Source: Zanthoxylum bungeanum (Eukaryota > Streptophyta > Magnoliopsida > Sapindales > Rutaceae). From it: a stretch of 64,000 nucleotides of DNA. The stretch is from positions 1 through 64,000 of the forward strand of contig SKCR01041559.1 in the NCBI GenBank assembly GCA_019454045.1, given 5' to 3'. A model generated the notes under the pieces. That model was not told the DNA's origin and did no database searches. It was given only the letters and a program-made list of their open reading frames with translations. Of the stretch, positions 12,298 to 23,971 are shown piece by piece; within the stretch, counting starts at the first letter, position 1, and each line of letters begins with the position of its first letter. A program made the position numbers and the translations under genes.

Positions 12298-15078
12298 AAG
12301 TCTGATTCTGGACACCCCGATATGATTAGCCCTTTAAAATCTAATGTTTGTTCTTTTCTTTACTTGTTGCATGCATATATTTATTTAATTTGATTAAATA
12401 AATTAAAAGAATCTTTTATGGAATATCCCCGCTTAATAAGGTTTTAAAGTAACTGGTATTTGGAATACTTGTTTCTTGGTTCGCCTTGTCAATACGGTTT
12501 ATAAATATTTTTCCGTGACTACATCCGAGACCGTGCCTCTGCTGTGAGGGTGTAGCCGATAGAGATTTATTTATGCCGGATGTATATTAGATACTAGATA
12601 AATTCAAGCGAAAGCGGAATCCTGAACGTGCCCTAGCTTTCAGGGTTACGCAAGTAACTTGAGTTTATCATTGACGAGTTTAACCTTGGTACGTCTCCTA
12701 ATGGGCCTGCCTTAGCAGTGACAACGAGAAACGACCAGGACCGGAAACCCAGGAGTCACTAGTGAGTGATTGACAATGAGTTGTCTACCTGTGAATATAC
12801 GTAGGCGAGACCGTGCCTCTGCTGTGAGTCGAAATATATTCACGGGGTCCTCTTCCCATTATGGAATTCGATTTAATTATTGAATTCTCATTTTTCCGTT
12901 GGGGATTACGGTATTACAAAAAATAGTGGGAGGCACTGCTAAGTTTAAAAATTCCGTAACTTAGGCAGTGTGTATTATTATGGAAATAGCCGCTTGTTTG
13001 TTTTCCTTAATCTATATTAGATATAATTAAACTTTTAATTCACTGCACACATATTTTGACATGTTATTTGACTTAACTCTTGGTTGCAGTTATTCTAGAA
13101 TAGGTTTTAGATACTACTAGACTAGGATATTATTAGATTGGTCTAAACCATCGGGAACTGTTGTTTCGATTTTCTTCAAAAATCAAGATGGTTAATGACT
13201 TAGTTTCTAAGTCATGATAGATAATTTAGATAGATATCCCTTTTAAGATATAATACTTTAGAGAGAATAGTTTCTTATGCAGTAATAATTTACTTGAATT
13301 AGTTCATGTCTCGAGATTCTTGACTGGCATTAAGAAAGCCCCATTAGGTATTTGTTTATCTAGTAATGACGTTTCCTAGCTTTAATGACCTTTAGAGGCA
13401 ATGTGTCTGACACAATTTGCTAATCAATTATTTACAATTATTGTGAATAGTTGAATGCAAATAGTAAAGCTAAAGAAAGGAGATATGTATAGTTGTGTAT
13501 AGAAAATATCGATTTTCACAATACTACAACTATAGGTATTAGATACCAGATCTCCCATCTAGTTATTTAAAAATATTAGTTAACGATTGTTTTGATATTT
13601 GATATCGGAACTCGTGACTATTGGATAGTTACTTGTTCTTTATAAACAATTGTTATATATTTTAAATATAACTAGTAGTGTCATTAACGTAGAGATAAAC
13701 ATTAAAAAAAATTATTCGGTAAAATAAATAATTTAGAACGGTGCTTTATGAGTTTAATCACTTAAGCATTAGATGCTTATTCCGTATGGTAAAGGATGGT
13801 TTGATACAAGATCACACCACACATCCTTATCCATTTAATGAATATTGTATTCAGGAAGGTGATTAAAATCTCGTTTAACCAATGATTTGTCATTGGACCA
13901 CCAGATTCATTAAACTGATACATTAGATGTATGTAGTTTAATAAATTGTAATTTCTTAAGGTAGTTTTCTCTACTTCGTAACTTAGTTTATGAATTGTCA
14001 TAACTTGGTTACGTGTTTCTAAAAGAACACATATTGAACGTCTTGAAATGATCAAGAACTTTCAATCTGTTCTGATGAAACGTAGATTGAACATTTTTGA
14101 CGTGTTCAATTATATTCAATCTAAAGTTTTTTAGAGAACTCTATCCTCAAAATTCATTACATGTCTTTGAACTGTTCAAAGATTTTTGATACGATCAAAC
14201 ATATGAATTTAAAGCAATTAGTTCTACGGTTTATTAAGTGAATATGATTCTTATTCAATATTATTCTTCCACGATTCCATCTTGATGGAATTGAGTAGTG
14301 GCAGCAGTCGAATCTTATATGATTTGATTCGTTTGATATTGAATGTTACCAAATTAGTTTCAATACTCTTAGGGATATGCTCCAGTAACACTAGTTCCTC
14401 CTTTTAATTTAGGTTCCATTAATTTCCACAGTTGCATATATGATATGTATAGGTAGAAAATCCGAATCTTGAAAAGTTTGAGATTTGAATCTTTCTATTT
14501 ATATAATAGTTATATAATGGAAATTACTTACACCTCGGAGGTATAAGTAAAAGTTTATCATTTATTCTATTTTATAGAATATTGTATTCTATTTAATAAA
14601 ATATCTTTCCTACGATCCTAAGTAATAAAATCATTTTATTACTTGGTGTGTAACATCAGATGTTAATTATTGTTAAAAGGACTTGACTTATTGAAGTCAA
14701 ATGTGAGAATGATAAAATATAATTGGAACTACGTAATTAATAAGATGAAACAACCTTTATACATCTTCCGTACAAGTCCAATAGGATAACGAAATCATTT
14801 ACGAGTATTTGATACTTAATGGTTTTGTTGTTTTCTTACCGAAGAAAATTATCCTATAACTTATAATGGAAGCGATATTTGATATCGATTCTGGAAATTC
14901 ACCATTGAACCATAAATCTAAGATTGTTCATAGCTTACTACGATCAAGTTTTGAACTTGATTAAGCTTTCATTATGAATTAGTTCATGATATGTGCTAAT
15001 TGTTTGCGCAGCGAAAAAAGTGTAAGCTTATTAAAGGTTTGACCTTTACAATATGACAGTGAGAAAAGTTATACTCAG
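12298..15078 (+). mobile_element. 5' half of a non-coding Copia-like element
   Basis: It follows the primer-binding site directly and is full of stops in all frames. The phrase GAGACCGTGCCTCTGCTGTGAG occurs twice (12526 and 12810) and resembles, in reverse, text at 62130-62430 of another Copia leader. Its last 282 bases duplicate 7981-8262. It is cut at 15079 by a Gypsy LTR. Confidence 0.6.
14797..15078 (+). repeat. Direct repeat copy 2 (partner 7981-8262)
   Basis: Near-identical to 7981-8262. It ends exactly at the Gypsy LTR insertion point at 15079. Confidence 0.95.
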
Positions 15079-15526
15079 TGTGGGAACACAGGTATCTGGG
15101 TGACGCGTGATGTCCCGGGCTCACGGCCCGGTCGGGAGTACGGAGTAGCCACGGGGGACTAAACCGGAGAATAATGGAGTCGCCACCCGGTGTGAACCGG
15201 GAAAATGAGATTTAAGGCCGCACTCACCCCTCGCAAGGGAAGACCTCAAACCGTTGGGTTCGGAATGGTCTCTTACTCATGCCACTTGTGATGAAAGGAT
15301 TTATGTAATAATTTAATTAGGCTTAAGTAGCACTTATTTCCAAGAGTATCATGCTTCTAAATTCACATGTACAAAATGAAACTTACACATACATTTCACA
15401 TCTAAGATTGCATGCTTGAAAATACCTCAAAGTAACAACGAACATACAATTTCATTTAGCATATCATGTTCACGGAAAAAAAAAGCATACATACTAACCA
15501 TACAAGCATACATGTGAGCACTTTTC

Positions 15527-15632
15527 CAAGTGATACGTGGAATTGTATCCCAAGTACAGACCGCACTACCGTCCATTCGGAATCGGCTACGGAATTTATG
15601 TCTGGGTTTCCATCCGATATACCACAAGAAAT
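15527..15632. repeat. Direct repeat copy 1 (partner about 16621-16730)
   Basis: CAAGTGATACGTGGAATTGT through CCATCCGATATACCACAAGA recurs at 16624-16727 with few changes. Together with the internal arrays this suggests that a ~1.1-kb block of the LTR was duplicated. Confidence 0.9.
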
Positions 15633-15830
15633 AATACTCCCAAAGTCATCATGACATAGGTATATGAATTGTAATACGTTAAATCAAGACTAAGGCAAAT
15701 GACGCAACCAATGGAACAAACATGCTTTTCATTATGATGTGCACAAAGATAAGAACGACTATATGGGGGTTTCATAAAAAATCACCTAAGAAACAATTAT
15801 ACATGGCATGTGATGAATATGTCTCAGTTC

Positions 15831-16202
15831 AGTGTGTTCGCGTTCATGTAGCGTTCGTAAACGCGTTCGAATGGTAAACAGAAGGTTCGCATTTGTATGG
15901 CGTTTGATAACGCGTTCGAACGGAACTAGACCTGATGCATGATAAGACTAAGAAAGTGCGTGTGCGTTCACGTAGCGTTCGAGAACGCGTTCGAACGGTA
16001 AATAGAAGGTTCGCGTTCGTATAGCGTTCGAGAACGGGTTCGAACGGAACCAGACCTGATGCATTATGAGACTAAGAAAGTGCGTGTGCGTTCGCGTAGC
16101 ATTCGAGAACGCGTTCGAACGGTAAGCAGAAGGTTCGCGTTCGTGTAGCGTCCGAGAACGAGTTCTAACGGAATCAGACCTGATGCATGCAACACAAAGA
16201 AT
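15831..16202. repeat. Three ~124-bp tandem units rich in CGTTCGAACG palindromes
   Basis: Units start near 15831, 15956 and 16080. Each holds two GCGTTCGAGAACGCGTTCGAACGG-like half-units and ends with AGACCTGATGCAT. The solo LTR at 53586 has only one truncated version (around 54157). Confidence 0.9.
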
Positions 16203-16548
16203 AAAGATGACAATGTCAAGCTCAGTATGTCCGATCAAACGTATCTTGCATTCAACCGAACACACATCAACCGGCGCGGCAAAGCATCGTGGTAAAGGAT
16301 TTTAACCCCTCCAATTAGGGGACCTTTCATCGCACTTACTAAGCCCATGCACTCGATTGCATCATGCATACAAAATAAAGACAATCGTATCAAACTTAGT
16401 ATGCCCGATTGAACATATCTTGCATTCAACCGAACACACATCAATCGGTGCGGCAAAGCATCGTGGTGAAGGATTTTAACCCCTCCAATTAGGGGACCTT
16501 TCATCGCACTTACTAAGCCCATGCACTCGATTGTATCATACATAAATA
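16203..16548. repeat. Two ~173-bp tandem units
   Basis: GTATCTTGCATTCAACCGAA through CCCATGCACTCGATTG occurs at about 16240-16357 and again at 16413-16532 with few differences. Confidence 0.9.
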
Positions 16549-16620
16549 AGCAACATGCAGAATTCAAGTAACGAAAAATAGATAAATCAATCCAACATGA
16601 AACAAAAGAAGGTGCCGTTT

Positions 16621-16730
16621 ACTCAAGTGGTACGTGGAGTTGTATCCCAAGTACAGACCGCACTACCGTCCATTCGGATTCGGCTACGGAATTTACGTCT
16701 GGGTTTCCATCCTATATACCACAAGAGACG
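16621..16730. repeat. Direct repeat copy 2 (partner 15527-15632)
   Basis: Second copy of the block with GTATCCCAAGTACAGACCGC and CATTCGGATTCGGCTACGGA. See the partner entry. Confidence 0.9.
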
Positions 16731-18055
16731 ACACTCTTCCATTCATCCAATACCCACAACACACATCATATACAAACAATATTCAACAAAGAACTAAAAT
16801 ACAGTCAAAATAAATAACAAGAATCAAATGAAGATGAGTGTGGGAAGTACCCTCAGGTCTAACCTTTTAAGCCGTCACTCGGACTCGCGTTTCACGCAGA
16901 TCGGAAGGGGTAAAGCTCTGTAACTTTTCTGGTTCACTGGTTTGCCTTTTCCTTCGCTGTTCGGCCACTCAAGCTACTGTTTCGACTCTGTTTTGCTGCT
17001 GTTTCCTTGTGGTTTCGCTGCCGTTTCCTCTGTATTTCTGCTTACTGTTTTAGTGGACTGCTTCGAGTATTTTTCGTGGTTCTTTTAGTGTGGTTTTGTG
17101 TGGTTATTTCAAGGATTATAAGTGTAGTTTATGTTGATGTTTTAAGGGATTTTTGGGACTTTTTGGGTATTTTTGCTGCTGTTTTAAGGTGATTTCGGGC
17201 TACTGTATGGAAGTGTGATTTTCGGTGATTAGGGGAAGGAGAGGTTTAGGAGGGTGCTGTTTTCGGTTATGGAGTGGAGGAGATGATGGGAATGGTTGTG
17301 TTCTTCTTGTTGCTATTACCGTGAGTGGCTAAAGCTCTTTGTGTTGTGATTTTACTGTGAGTTATCTGTATGTGCTAGAGAGATCCCAGAGAAAAGGGTG
17401 GCTAGGTTAGGGGTTGTTTATATAGAGAAGGGCTAGGGCTTCACCTTGTCTCACAAGAAAGGGATTTTGGCATTAAAGTGAGGATTTGATTTGGTATTGA
17501 GCAAGGAAAGTCAAAGATTGAGGGGGGACAAATCTTGGCTAGATTAGGAAGTCAATATATTTAATTTGCTATGATTGATTTTAATTAGGCATGGTATCTT
17601 TTTAATTTAGTATGTGATTTGTTTAGTTAGGAAGTTAATATATTTGATTTATCTTTATTAGGTATGATTATATTTTATGTTTTATTTAATTGGTAAATGG
17701 TTTAAATATTTTATTTAATATTTAATGTTTAATTTAATTAAATTGGGATGTGTTTTATGGGCTTTGGGGGGCTAATTGGGCCGGGGTACGAGGCTAGCAG
17801 CAAAACCAGAAATACCGACTCCGTTCGAACGCTCATTCGAACGCGGCACGAACGTCCGCAATCTGCCTGACGTTCGAACGAAGTAACGAACGCAGCACTA
17901 ACGAAGACAGTGAACTTGTGAAATGAACTTGATGACGTACTTATTCTGAATTTCCCATTCCGACCTCCATTTCCCGCAATATCCTTAGCTAAAAAGGTAG
18001 TGCCTCCAACTGAGACTCATCATCGGGTTTCACATGCGAAAATGCAATGCCTACA

Positions 18056-18074
18056 GTCGCCCCCACTTTGATGG
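18056..18074 (-). other. Polypurine tract of the minus-strand Gypsy element
   Basis: On the minus strand CATCAAAGTGGGGGCGAC directly precedes the LTR start at 18055. This fixes the element's orientation and shows that gag lies upstream at higher coordinates. Confidence 0.85.
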
Positions 18075-18229
18075 GACTTGTGCAGTGTGTGACTTTGAAC
18101 AATCCTATCTAAGTTATGCAATGCATTTTTACTTACCTGGCTCGCCAGCTGCCACCTGACTTGCCTGCTGTTCCGCCGAGCTGATAGTGCAGTGGACCTC
18201 GATCCTGGGACGCATCCCAATAACTGCAA

Positions 18230-19095
18230 CCGATGTGGGCCTCGCCCTCAAGCTGATATGGGCTTCGCCCCCCCAAGATGATATGGTGTGGAGCCTCGCT
18301 CCCAAGCCGACATGAGCCTCGCCCCCAAGCTGAAATGATGTGGGGCCTCGCCCCCAAGCTGGCATGGGCCTCGCCCTAAGATTCATTCCTGGATTAATTC
18401 CAAATTTCTAACAGTGTGGGCTAGGATTCATTCAAAAAAACTGATGATGTGGGCCTCGGCTTTAGGATTCATTCTTATATTCCTTCCTGGATTCATTCCT
18501 AAACTCTGATGGTGTGGGCCCCGACCCTAGGATTCATTCCAAAATTCTGACAATGTGGGCCTCGGCCCTGGGATTCATTCCAAAACTCTACCGATGTGGG
18601 CTTCGGCCCTGGGATTCATTCCCGGATTCCTTCCAAAATTCTGCTGACGTGGGCCTCGACCCTGGGATCCATTCCCGGATTCATTCCTGGATTCATTCCA
18701 GAATTCTGAGAGATTCGTTTCAAATTCTGAGAGATTCATTCCAAATTCTGATAGATTCATTCCCTGGATTCATTCCAAATTCTTGAGAGATTCATTCTCT
18801 GGTTTCGTTCCAAAATTCTGAGAGATTCATTCCCTGGATTCATTCCAAATTCTAAGAGATTCATTCATTGGATTCATTCCAAATTCTTGAGAGATTCATT
18901 CTCTGGTTTCGTTCCAAAATTCTGAGAGATTCATTCCCTGGATTCATTCCAAATTCTTGAGAGATTCATTCTCTGGTTTCGTTCCAAAATTCTGAGAGAT
19001 TCATTCCCTGGATTCCTTCCAAACTCTGAGAGATTCATTCCCTGGATTCGTTCTAAATTTCTGAGAGATTCATTCCCCGGATTCGTTCCTGAAAC
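18230..19095. repeat. Minisatellite arrays in the 3' internal region of the gag-only Gypsy element
   Basis: Two array types abut. About 18230-18400 has GATGTGGGCCTCGCCCCCAAGC-type units. About 18400-19095 has GAGAGATTCATTCCCTGGAT / TCATTCCAAATTC-type units of 30-60 bp in more than a dozen copies. The open frames crossing them (for example 18514-18786 plus, 18931-19299 minus) follow from the repeat period and are not genes. A related array sits in the same place of the plus-strand relative (39950-40680). Confidence 0.9.
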
Positions 19096-19790
19096 TGTAC
19101 TGTTGTTGTTTCTGACTAGCTTGCCTTTACTGCTTTCTCTTTTTCTTTCTTCGAAACCTGTTAATATAAAACAAAAAAAACACAAAAATGATGCAAAATG
19201 TGTTACGTGTATGCATGTATGCATGAGTTTCCTATCCCGTTGGGTTAGGTCTTCGGTCAATTCCCTTAGTGACAGCTCGGTCTTCTTTTCCTTAGGCAAA
19301 GTACTGCTTCAATCTGTCTACACTAATTGGTTCTGCGAACTCATTTCCTTTCCAAGTCTAACAGTCTCACTGTCTTCATTTCCCAATTTCTGAATGGCCA
19401 ACTTATCTTTTCTGCTTGCTTCTTCTGAGGATTCCCTACGTTCTGAGTATCATAGTACCAAGATTGAATGCTTTTGTCACATGCACTCATGTTGCAAGTT
19501 GAGAAGTGGAGATTCAGGCAAGTAAGCGAAATGAACTTCTTTATTATTGTTGAGAAAAGGTTCGAACAAGCAAACAAAATCAATGTCTTTATTAAAAATG
19601 CAAGATAAACTTGGAGAAACAGCAGTGCCTTCTTCCTCAGCCTCTGGTTCTTCATTGTTATTATCATTTATCCATATGTGAGAATCTTGGTGGTTGAGGG
19701 TTTGGAGGACAAAGGTTTCAGGCAAGCCAAAGTTGATCATGGTGGTGGGACGGAGTGGTAATTTGGTAGAGGATTCTTGTGTGTGCTGGG
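19096..19790 (-). mobile_element. Non-coding internal region between gag and minisatellites
   Basis: No protease, RT or integrase motif is seen between the end of gag and the arrays, so the element appears to have been gag-only before truncation. The short frames at 19103-19740 are not supported. Confidence 0.55.
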
Positions 19791-20690
19791 TTACTCTCTT
19801 TCTGGGTCAGGTATTTTGTGGGTGTCAATCAGGTCTTGGATCTCATGCCTAAGGCGAGGGCAGTTGTCAGTTTCGTGACCCTTTTGTTGGTGAAAATAAC
19901 AGAATAAGTTCAAGTCAAGGTAATGCGGCACATGGCTGGGGAGTGGTTTAGGTTCCAAGGGTTTCAGGAGCCCTTGCATCTTCAATTTCTCAAACACCTT
20001 TTATAGAGGTCTACCCAAGTTGGAGAAACGTCTGTTTCTGATGGCAGTGACCTCAGCACTGGAAGACTTGGCTTCAGGATGTCCTCCAAAATTCCTTCTA
20101 TTCTGGCCATAAAACTTTCTGTTTTCAGCCTCTTCTTCCTCAATATCCATGACAGTTTCCCTCAACTGTCGGAAATCCGCAATCATTGAAGTCATCCTCC
20201 TCAACTTGCCATAGATCGAGGGCTTAGTGCCCTTGATGATCATTTTAATCTGGTCCTTCTCAGAGGGCCGAGTCTGCATTTTCAAAAGCTGGCTTCTCCA
20301 GCGGTCTACATACTCCTTGAAGCTTTCTTCCGGCTTCTGCTTAGTGTTCTCCAAATCACAGAGTGACAAGTCAATCTCTAAGTCCGTAACATACTGCTTC
20401 AGAAAAGCATCAGCTAGTTCCCTCCAATCTTCCTTAACCTTCTTCTCAAGGCTATGATACCAAACCACAAGTGCCCCCTCGAGTGACATCCCAAACATAT
20501 TTTGGACTTGGCGCTGTGATAGGCCTACTGAACTCATGACTGAGACATATTGTTGCAGATGGACTCTCGGGTCTCCATTCCCATTAAACTTGGCCATGTC
20601 GGGCATTTTAAACTGAGTTGGCAGCTGTTCTCCGAAGGTTATTGCCTCATAGTCTAACAATTCTTCATGTTTACCCCTCATCTTGCGGGT
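19791..20690 (-). pseudogene. gag: Gypsy gag with zinc-knuckle-like end, broken
   Basis: The minus frame 20681-20001 (226 aa) carries a retrotransposon Gag core: MPDMAKFNGNGDPRVHLQQY near residue 25, EGALVVWYHSLE, and the EESFKEYVDRWRSQL helix near residue 120. A stop follows LGRPL, and the frame resumes at 19997-19791 with a CYFHQQKGHETDNCPRLR knuckle-like motif. Gag would form the particle and bind the RNA. No polymerase follows. A homologous plus-strand copy is at 36128-38790. The 5' side is cut near 20734 by an Athila-type fragment. Confidence 0.85.
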
Positions 20691-20733
20691 AACTGACTCA
20701 ACCTGATCCCGAAGCTTCTGAAATTCTGCAAGG

Positions 20734-21769
20734 TTATTTCATTTTGAATTATTTAATTTTTGAATTCTCCTTAAAACAGACTAAAATGGATCTTCATATG
20801 CTCAGTTGACAGATATTATCAACATATATAGTAACATACTGACATGAGCTAAAATTGAAAAGTTTGTAATATTCAGTGCTCTAGTTTAATTGGAGGAAGC
20901 ATCTCAAAAAGCAATGGAGTATAAATAAAAAATAAAAAAAAAAGAAAAAAAAAATCTGAGATCCGAGTTATTAAGTCTGTAAGGGTGTTTTAACACCTAG
21001 TGCCCTAAAACCAATTGGTTTGGGAGTCACTGGCCCAAAGCTCGCTACATGAATCGAAGATGCTACAAAAAATATATATATATATATATTTATATCTGAA
21101 GTCTGGGTAATTAAGTCCGTAGGGGTGTCTTAACACCTGGTGCCCTAAAGCCAACTGGTTTGGGAGCCACCGACCCAACACTCGTTACATAGATGGAAGA
21201 TATTGTATATAAATAAAAAATAGAAAAAAAATCAAAGAAAAAAATCAGAAAAATCAGAAAAATTATTCCATTGCTCCAAAAAGATGTGAAATCTGATAGA
21301 ACTTTAGGACAAAAATATTACTCTCTTATCAACTGCACTTATGACTGTTGTGGGAAAAAATGAGTTGTTTAATATTTTGTTGGCTGTGTATATGAAGAAT
21401 GGTAAAAATAATCAGAGAATTTACTTATTCGGTAGTTTAGAAAGAAACAAAACAACTAGTAACTTGTAGTAGAAGTTTCACTTGATTATTCATTAACTTC
21501 TTTATTCTCTTTTCTCTTATCTTTTTGCTTTTGTGTGCATTAGTTTCACTACATTTTTACTTTTATAAAATGTTTGTGGGTATCATTGCTGTAAACCCTC
21601 ACGAGACTACAACTCGTCCACTAGGGACACCTAGGGGTTTAAAGGCTTGTTGCATATGCTAAATGCAACCGTGATCCCTACGAAAGTGGCATAGTTTAAT
21701 TTTAATTGTTTCTTGTATTTTATTTTGTTGTTTTTCTCGAGGACTAGCAAAATGTTAGGTTTGGGGGTG
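20734..21769 (+). mobile_element. 3' untranslated end of an Athila-type element, truncated left
   Basis: Almost identical to 28581-29641. It ends in TTAGGTTTGGGGGTG, the polypurine tract, directly before the LTR at 21770. So the LTR at 21770 is the 3' LTR of this left, truncated element as well as the 5' LTR of the next one. It contains two copies of a GTAAGGGTGTTTTAACACCT-type block (about 20978-21030 and 21115-21170). It is non-coding. Confidence 0.85.
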
Positions 21770-22390
21770 TGATGAGCGGAAAATATATCAATATTTACCG
21801 CCCATTTTACTTAATATTTTGTTTAGTTTCTCGGGTTTGATGAACGTTTTGATATGTTTTATTTTATTTTGCAGATAAAATAATATCGGGACTCAATGAA
21901 ATCATTTAGGACGAAATGTGGATCAAATAAGGGCAATTATTGGACTTGATATATTAATTTTGGAGATTGGAAACTTGAAAGGGCGTTTTTGACGAAGTGC
22001 AGTTTTGGAAATTCCAGTTTTGCATATCTGTCGTATTTTGAGCATAACTGTTTACTCAGATATCGGATTGAGCTGATTCAAGTTCCAGATTAAAGAAGAC
22101 GCAAAGATCTACAACTTTCAAAGAGAAAATATTTTCAAATTCCGATGCTTTCATGACCGAAATTGATGAACCATCCAGAAGTGTGTGGAGTGTAATTGTT
22201 AAAAGTCATTATCAATCATTTTCAAAGCAAAATATTAATTAATAAATAATTAATAAAAATTATCAAATCACCACCAAACAAGATAAGTAATTAGTGGAGC
22301 AATTATGGATTTGGTGGAGTAATTAGTGGAGAAATTAATAATGGATTTGGTGGAGAAATTGATTGATGATTTGATGGTGGCAAAATTTTG

Positions 22391-22400
22391 CCTATAAATA
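22391..22400 (+). promoter_or_regulatory. LTR TATA box
   Basis: CCTATAAATA is conserved at the equivalent place in the related LTRs at 30264, 34680 (minus) and 43249. Transcription should start about 30 bases downstream, which defines the U3/R boundary. Confidence 0.7.
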
Positions 22401-22724
22401 CCAAGCCATTTCATTTGTAATATTCATACTTTCTTCTTTGAAATCCTTAATGAAAAAATAAAAAGATTGTATCTAGTTTGTTTATTTTTAGTTTTCAGTA
22501 ATTAATTTTCACTCTAGCGCTTTCTTTTCTTTACTTTTCAGTTTTACTTTCCGTAATTTACTTTACGCATAACACTTTCCTTTCTTACTTTTTCAGTTTT
22601 TATTTTTCAACCATGAGGAGGTAACTTCCCTCTACCGAGGTGAAAGGTAATTCTTTTACTGTTACTATCTTAGATTAATCTCCCTTAGACACAACATATT
22701 CACTATTCTAAAATTTGACTTAAA

Positions 22725-22955
22725 AAGGAATACCGCTATATTGGTCGGTGGGCTATTTAATTTAAACTGTTAAACCTGACTAAGCAAGGATACCGCCAGA
22801 TTGGTCGGTTGGTAATTTAATTTTGGTTCCGCCTTTATGGCTGGTTATTTCTTTATCGCCTACATGGCAGGTTCATGGACAAATTTTACCGCCTTTATGG
22901 CTGGTCGGACTTAACTTGACTTAATCAGGGTACCGCCTATATGGTCGGTTGGTTT
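22725..22955 (+). repeat. Repeated ACCGCC(T/A)NTATGG(C/T)(T/C)GGT words in the LTR leader
   Basis: About six units (22731, 22791, 22827, 22857, 22888, 22931) alternate ATACCGCC with GGTCGGTTGG or GGCTGGT. They sit downstream of the TATA box and would be in the RNA leader. The same array is kept in all related LTRs of the window (30600, 34180-34370 minus, 43565-43710). Confidence 0.8.
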
Positions 22956-23869
22956 TAATCTCACAAGTGATTATGTTATACTAAGGGAGATATCTAAGTT
23001 AGTAATTAGTAAAAGTAATTCCTTTTATCTTGGCAGTTTATTTTCATTTACTTTCCCGCTTTTACTTTCTCACAGTTACTTTTTAGCATTTTTATTTTAT
23101 GTCTTTTAAGTTTTCATTAGCCATAGCTATGTATTGTAACTAAGTTAGTATCTAGGGTTGTGATGAATTTCCATATAACCGGTTTATAAGGGGTTAGATT
23201 ATAGGTTGGGTAATTTAAAGATTTATTTATTGAGTCTTAATCTTAATGCTTTTTATTAACTGGCCATTAATAAAATTGATTAGGTAAACTTAAAATGAAC
23301 TAGACATAGGGATTTTAAGTTTAAAGACCTTAGACTCAATAACCCACGATCTTCCTTGAGGATAGATAACCCTTTAATAGATTTCCTTACAGGATAGGAA
23401 TATACCTGTCGGGCGGGGGTAGCCATAATTGGAACTTAAACTTAATGAATCCAGATAATTTGGTTGACATAGACATATGGTTCAATTGGGTTAAACTGGG
23501 TATTTGTGTCTGACAATCGACAGAGGCTTACACATAATTTAGTGTTCCAGGTTAATAAATCAATATGTTACCCAACTATAAGATAACCACTTCATCTTTA
23601 AAATGATATTGGAAGAAATCACAACCCTAGATAGTTTTTAATATTGAATTTTCTTAAAACCTACTTTCGAACAATTTTATTTACTTGTTTTTAAATTTAG
23701 AATCGTCACCATCTCAAATCAATCAATCAACTTGTTAGATATTAGTAATCATTTGACCTCATAAAATTAACAGTTTAGATATTAAGTCCTCGTGGGACCG
23801 ATATTTTTATACTACTTGAACGATACGTGCGCTTGCGTTATACGTGTGTGTTTACGCCAGTCAAGTTTT

Positions 23870-23887
23870 TGGCGCCGTTGCCGGGGA
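23870..23887 (+). other. Primer-binding site, Athila/Tat type
   Basis: TGGCGCCGTTGCCGGGGA follows the LTR by six bases. It is the characteristic primer site of the plant Athila and Tat/Ogre Gypsy lineages. Confidence 0.9.
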
Positions 23888-23971
23888 CCTATTTATCTTT
23901 TACTATTAGTTTAGGGGTTAGATACCGTTACTTGTATCTAATTTATTTTTACTTATTGTCGTTGTTTTCTT

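Larger units (their letters stand above)
15079..18055 (-). mobile_element. 3' LTR of a gag-only Gypsy element, minus strand, about 3 kb
   Basis: On the minus strand it starts TGTAGGCATTGCATTTTCGC at 18055 and ends CTGTGTTCCCACA at 15079. A polypurine tract precedes it on that strand (18056-18074), so it is a 3' LTR. The solo copy at 53586-55282 shares both ends but is only 1697 bp. Most of the difference comes from tandem and direct repeats between 15527 and 16730. A TATA-like TATATAAAC lies at 17416-17424 on the minus strand. Confidence 0.85.
21770..23863 (+). mobile_element. Athila-type LTR shared by two tandem elements
   Basis: It starts TGATGAGCGGAAAATATATC after a polypurine tract and ends TTTACGCCAGTCA seven bases before a Gypsy primer site. 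It is 2094 bp and nearly identical to 29642-31664, so the arrangement is young. A TATA box is at 22391. Downstream of it are the repeated ACCGCC...GGTCGG words and the invariant block GAGGAGGTAACTTCCCTCTA. Confidence 0.9.

Noticed and set aside
16235..16567. 110-codon minus-strand frame with an internal duplication
   Set aside because: The peptide duplication mirrors the two 173-bp DNA repeats of the LTR.
18129..19299. Several overlapping open frames with repeated peptides (for example NESRNESG-like)
   Set aside because: They follow the period of the GATTCATTCC and GTGGGCCTCGCCC arrays on both strands and have no family resemblance.
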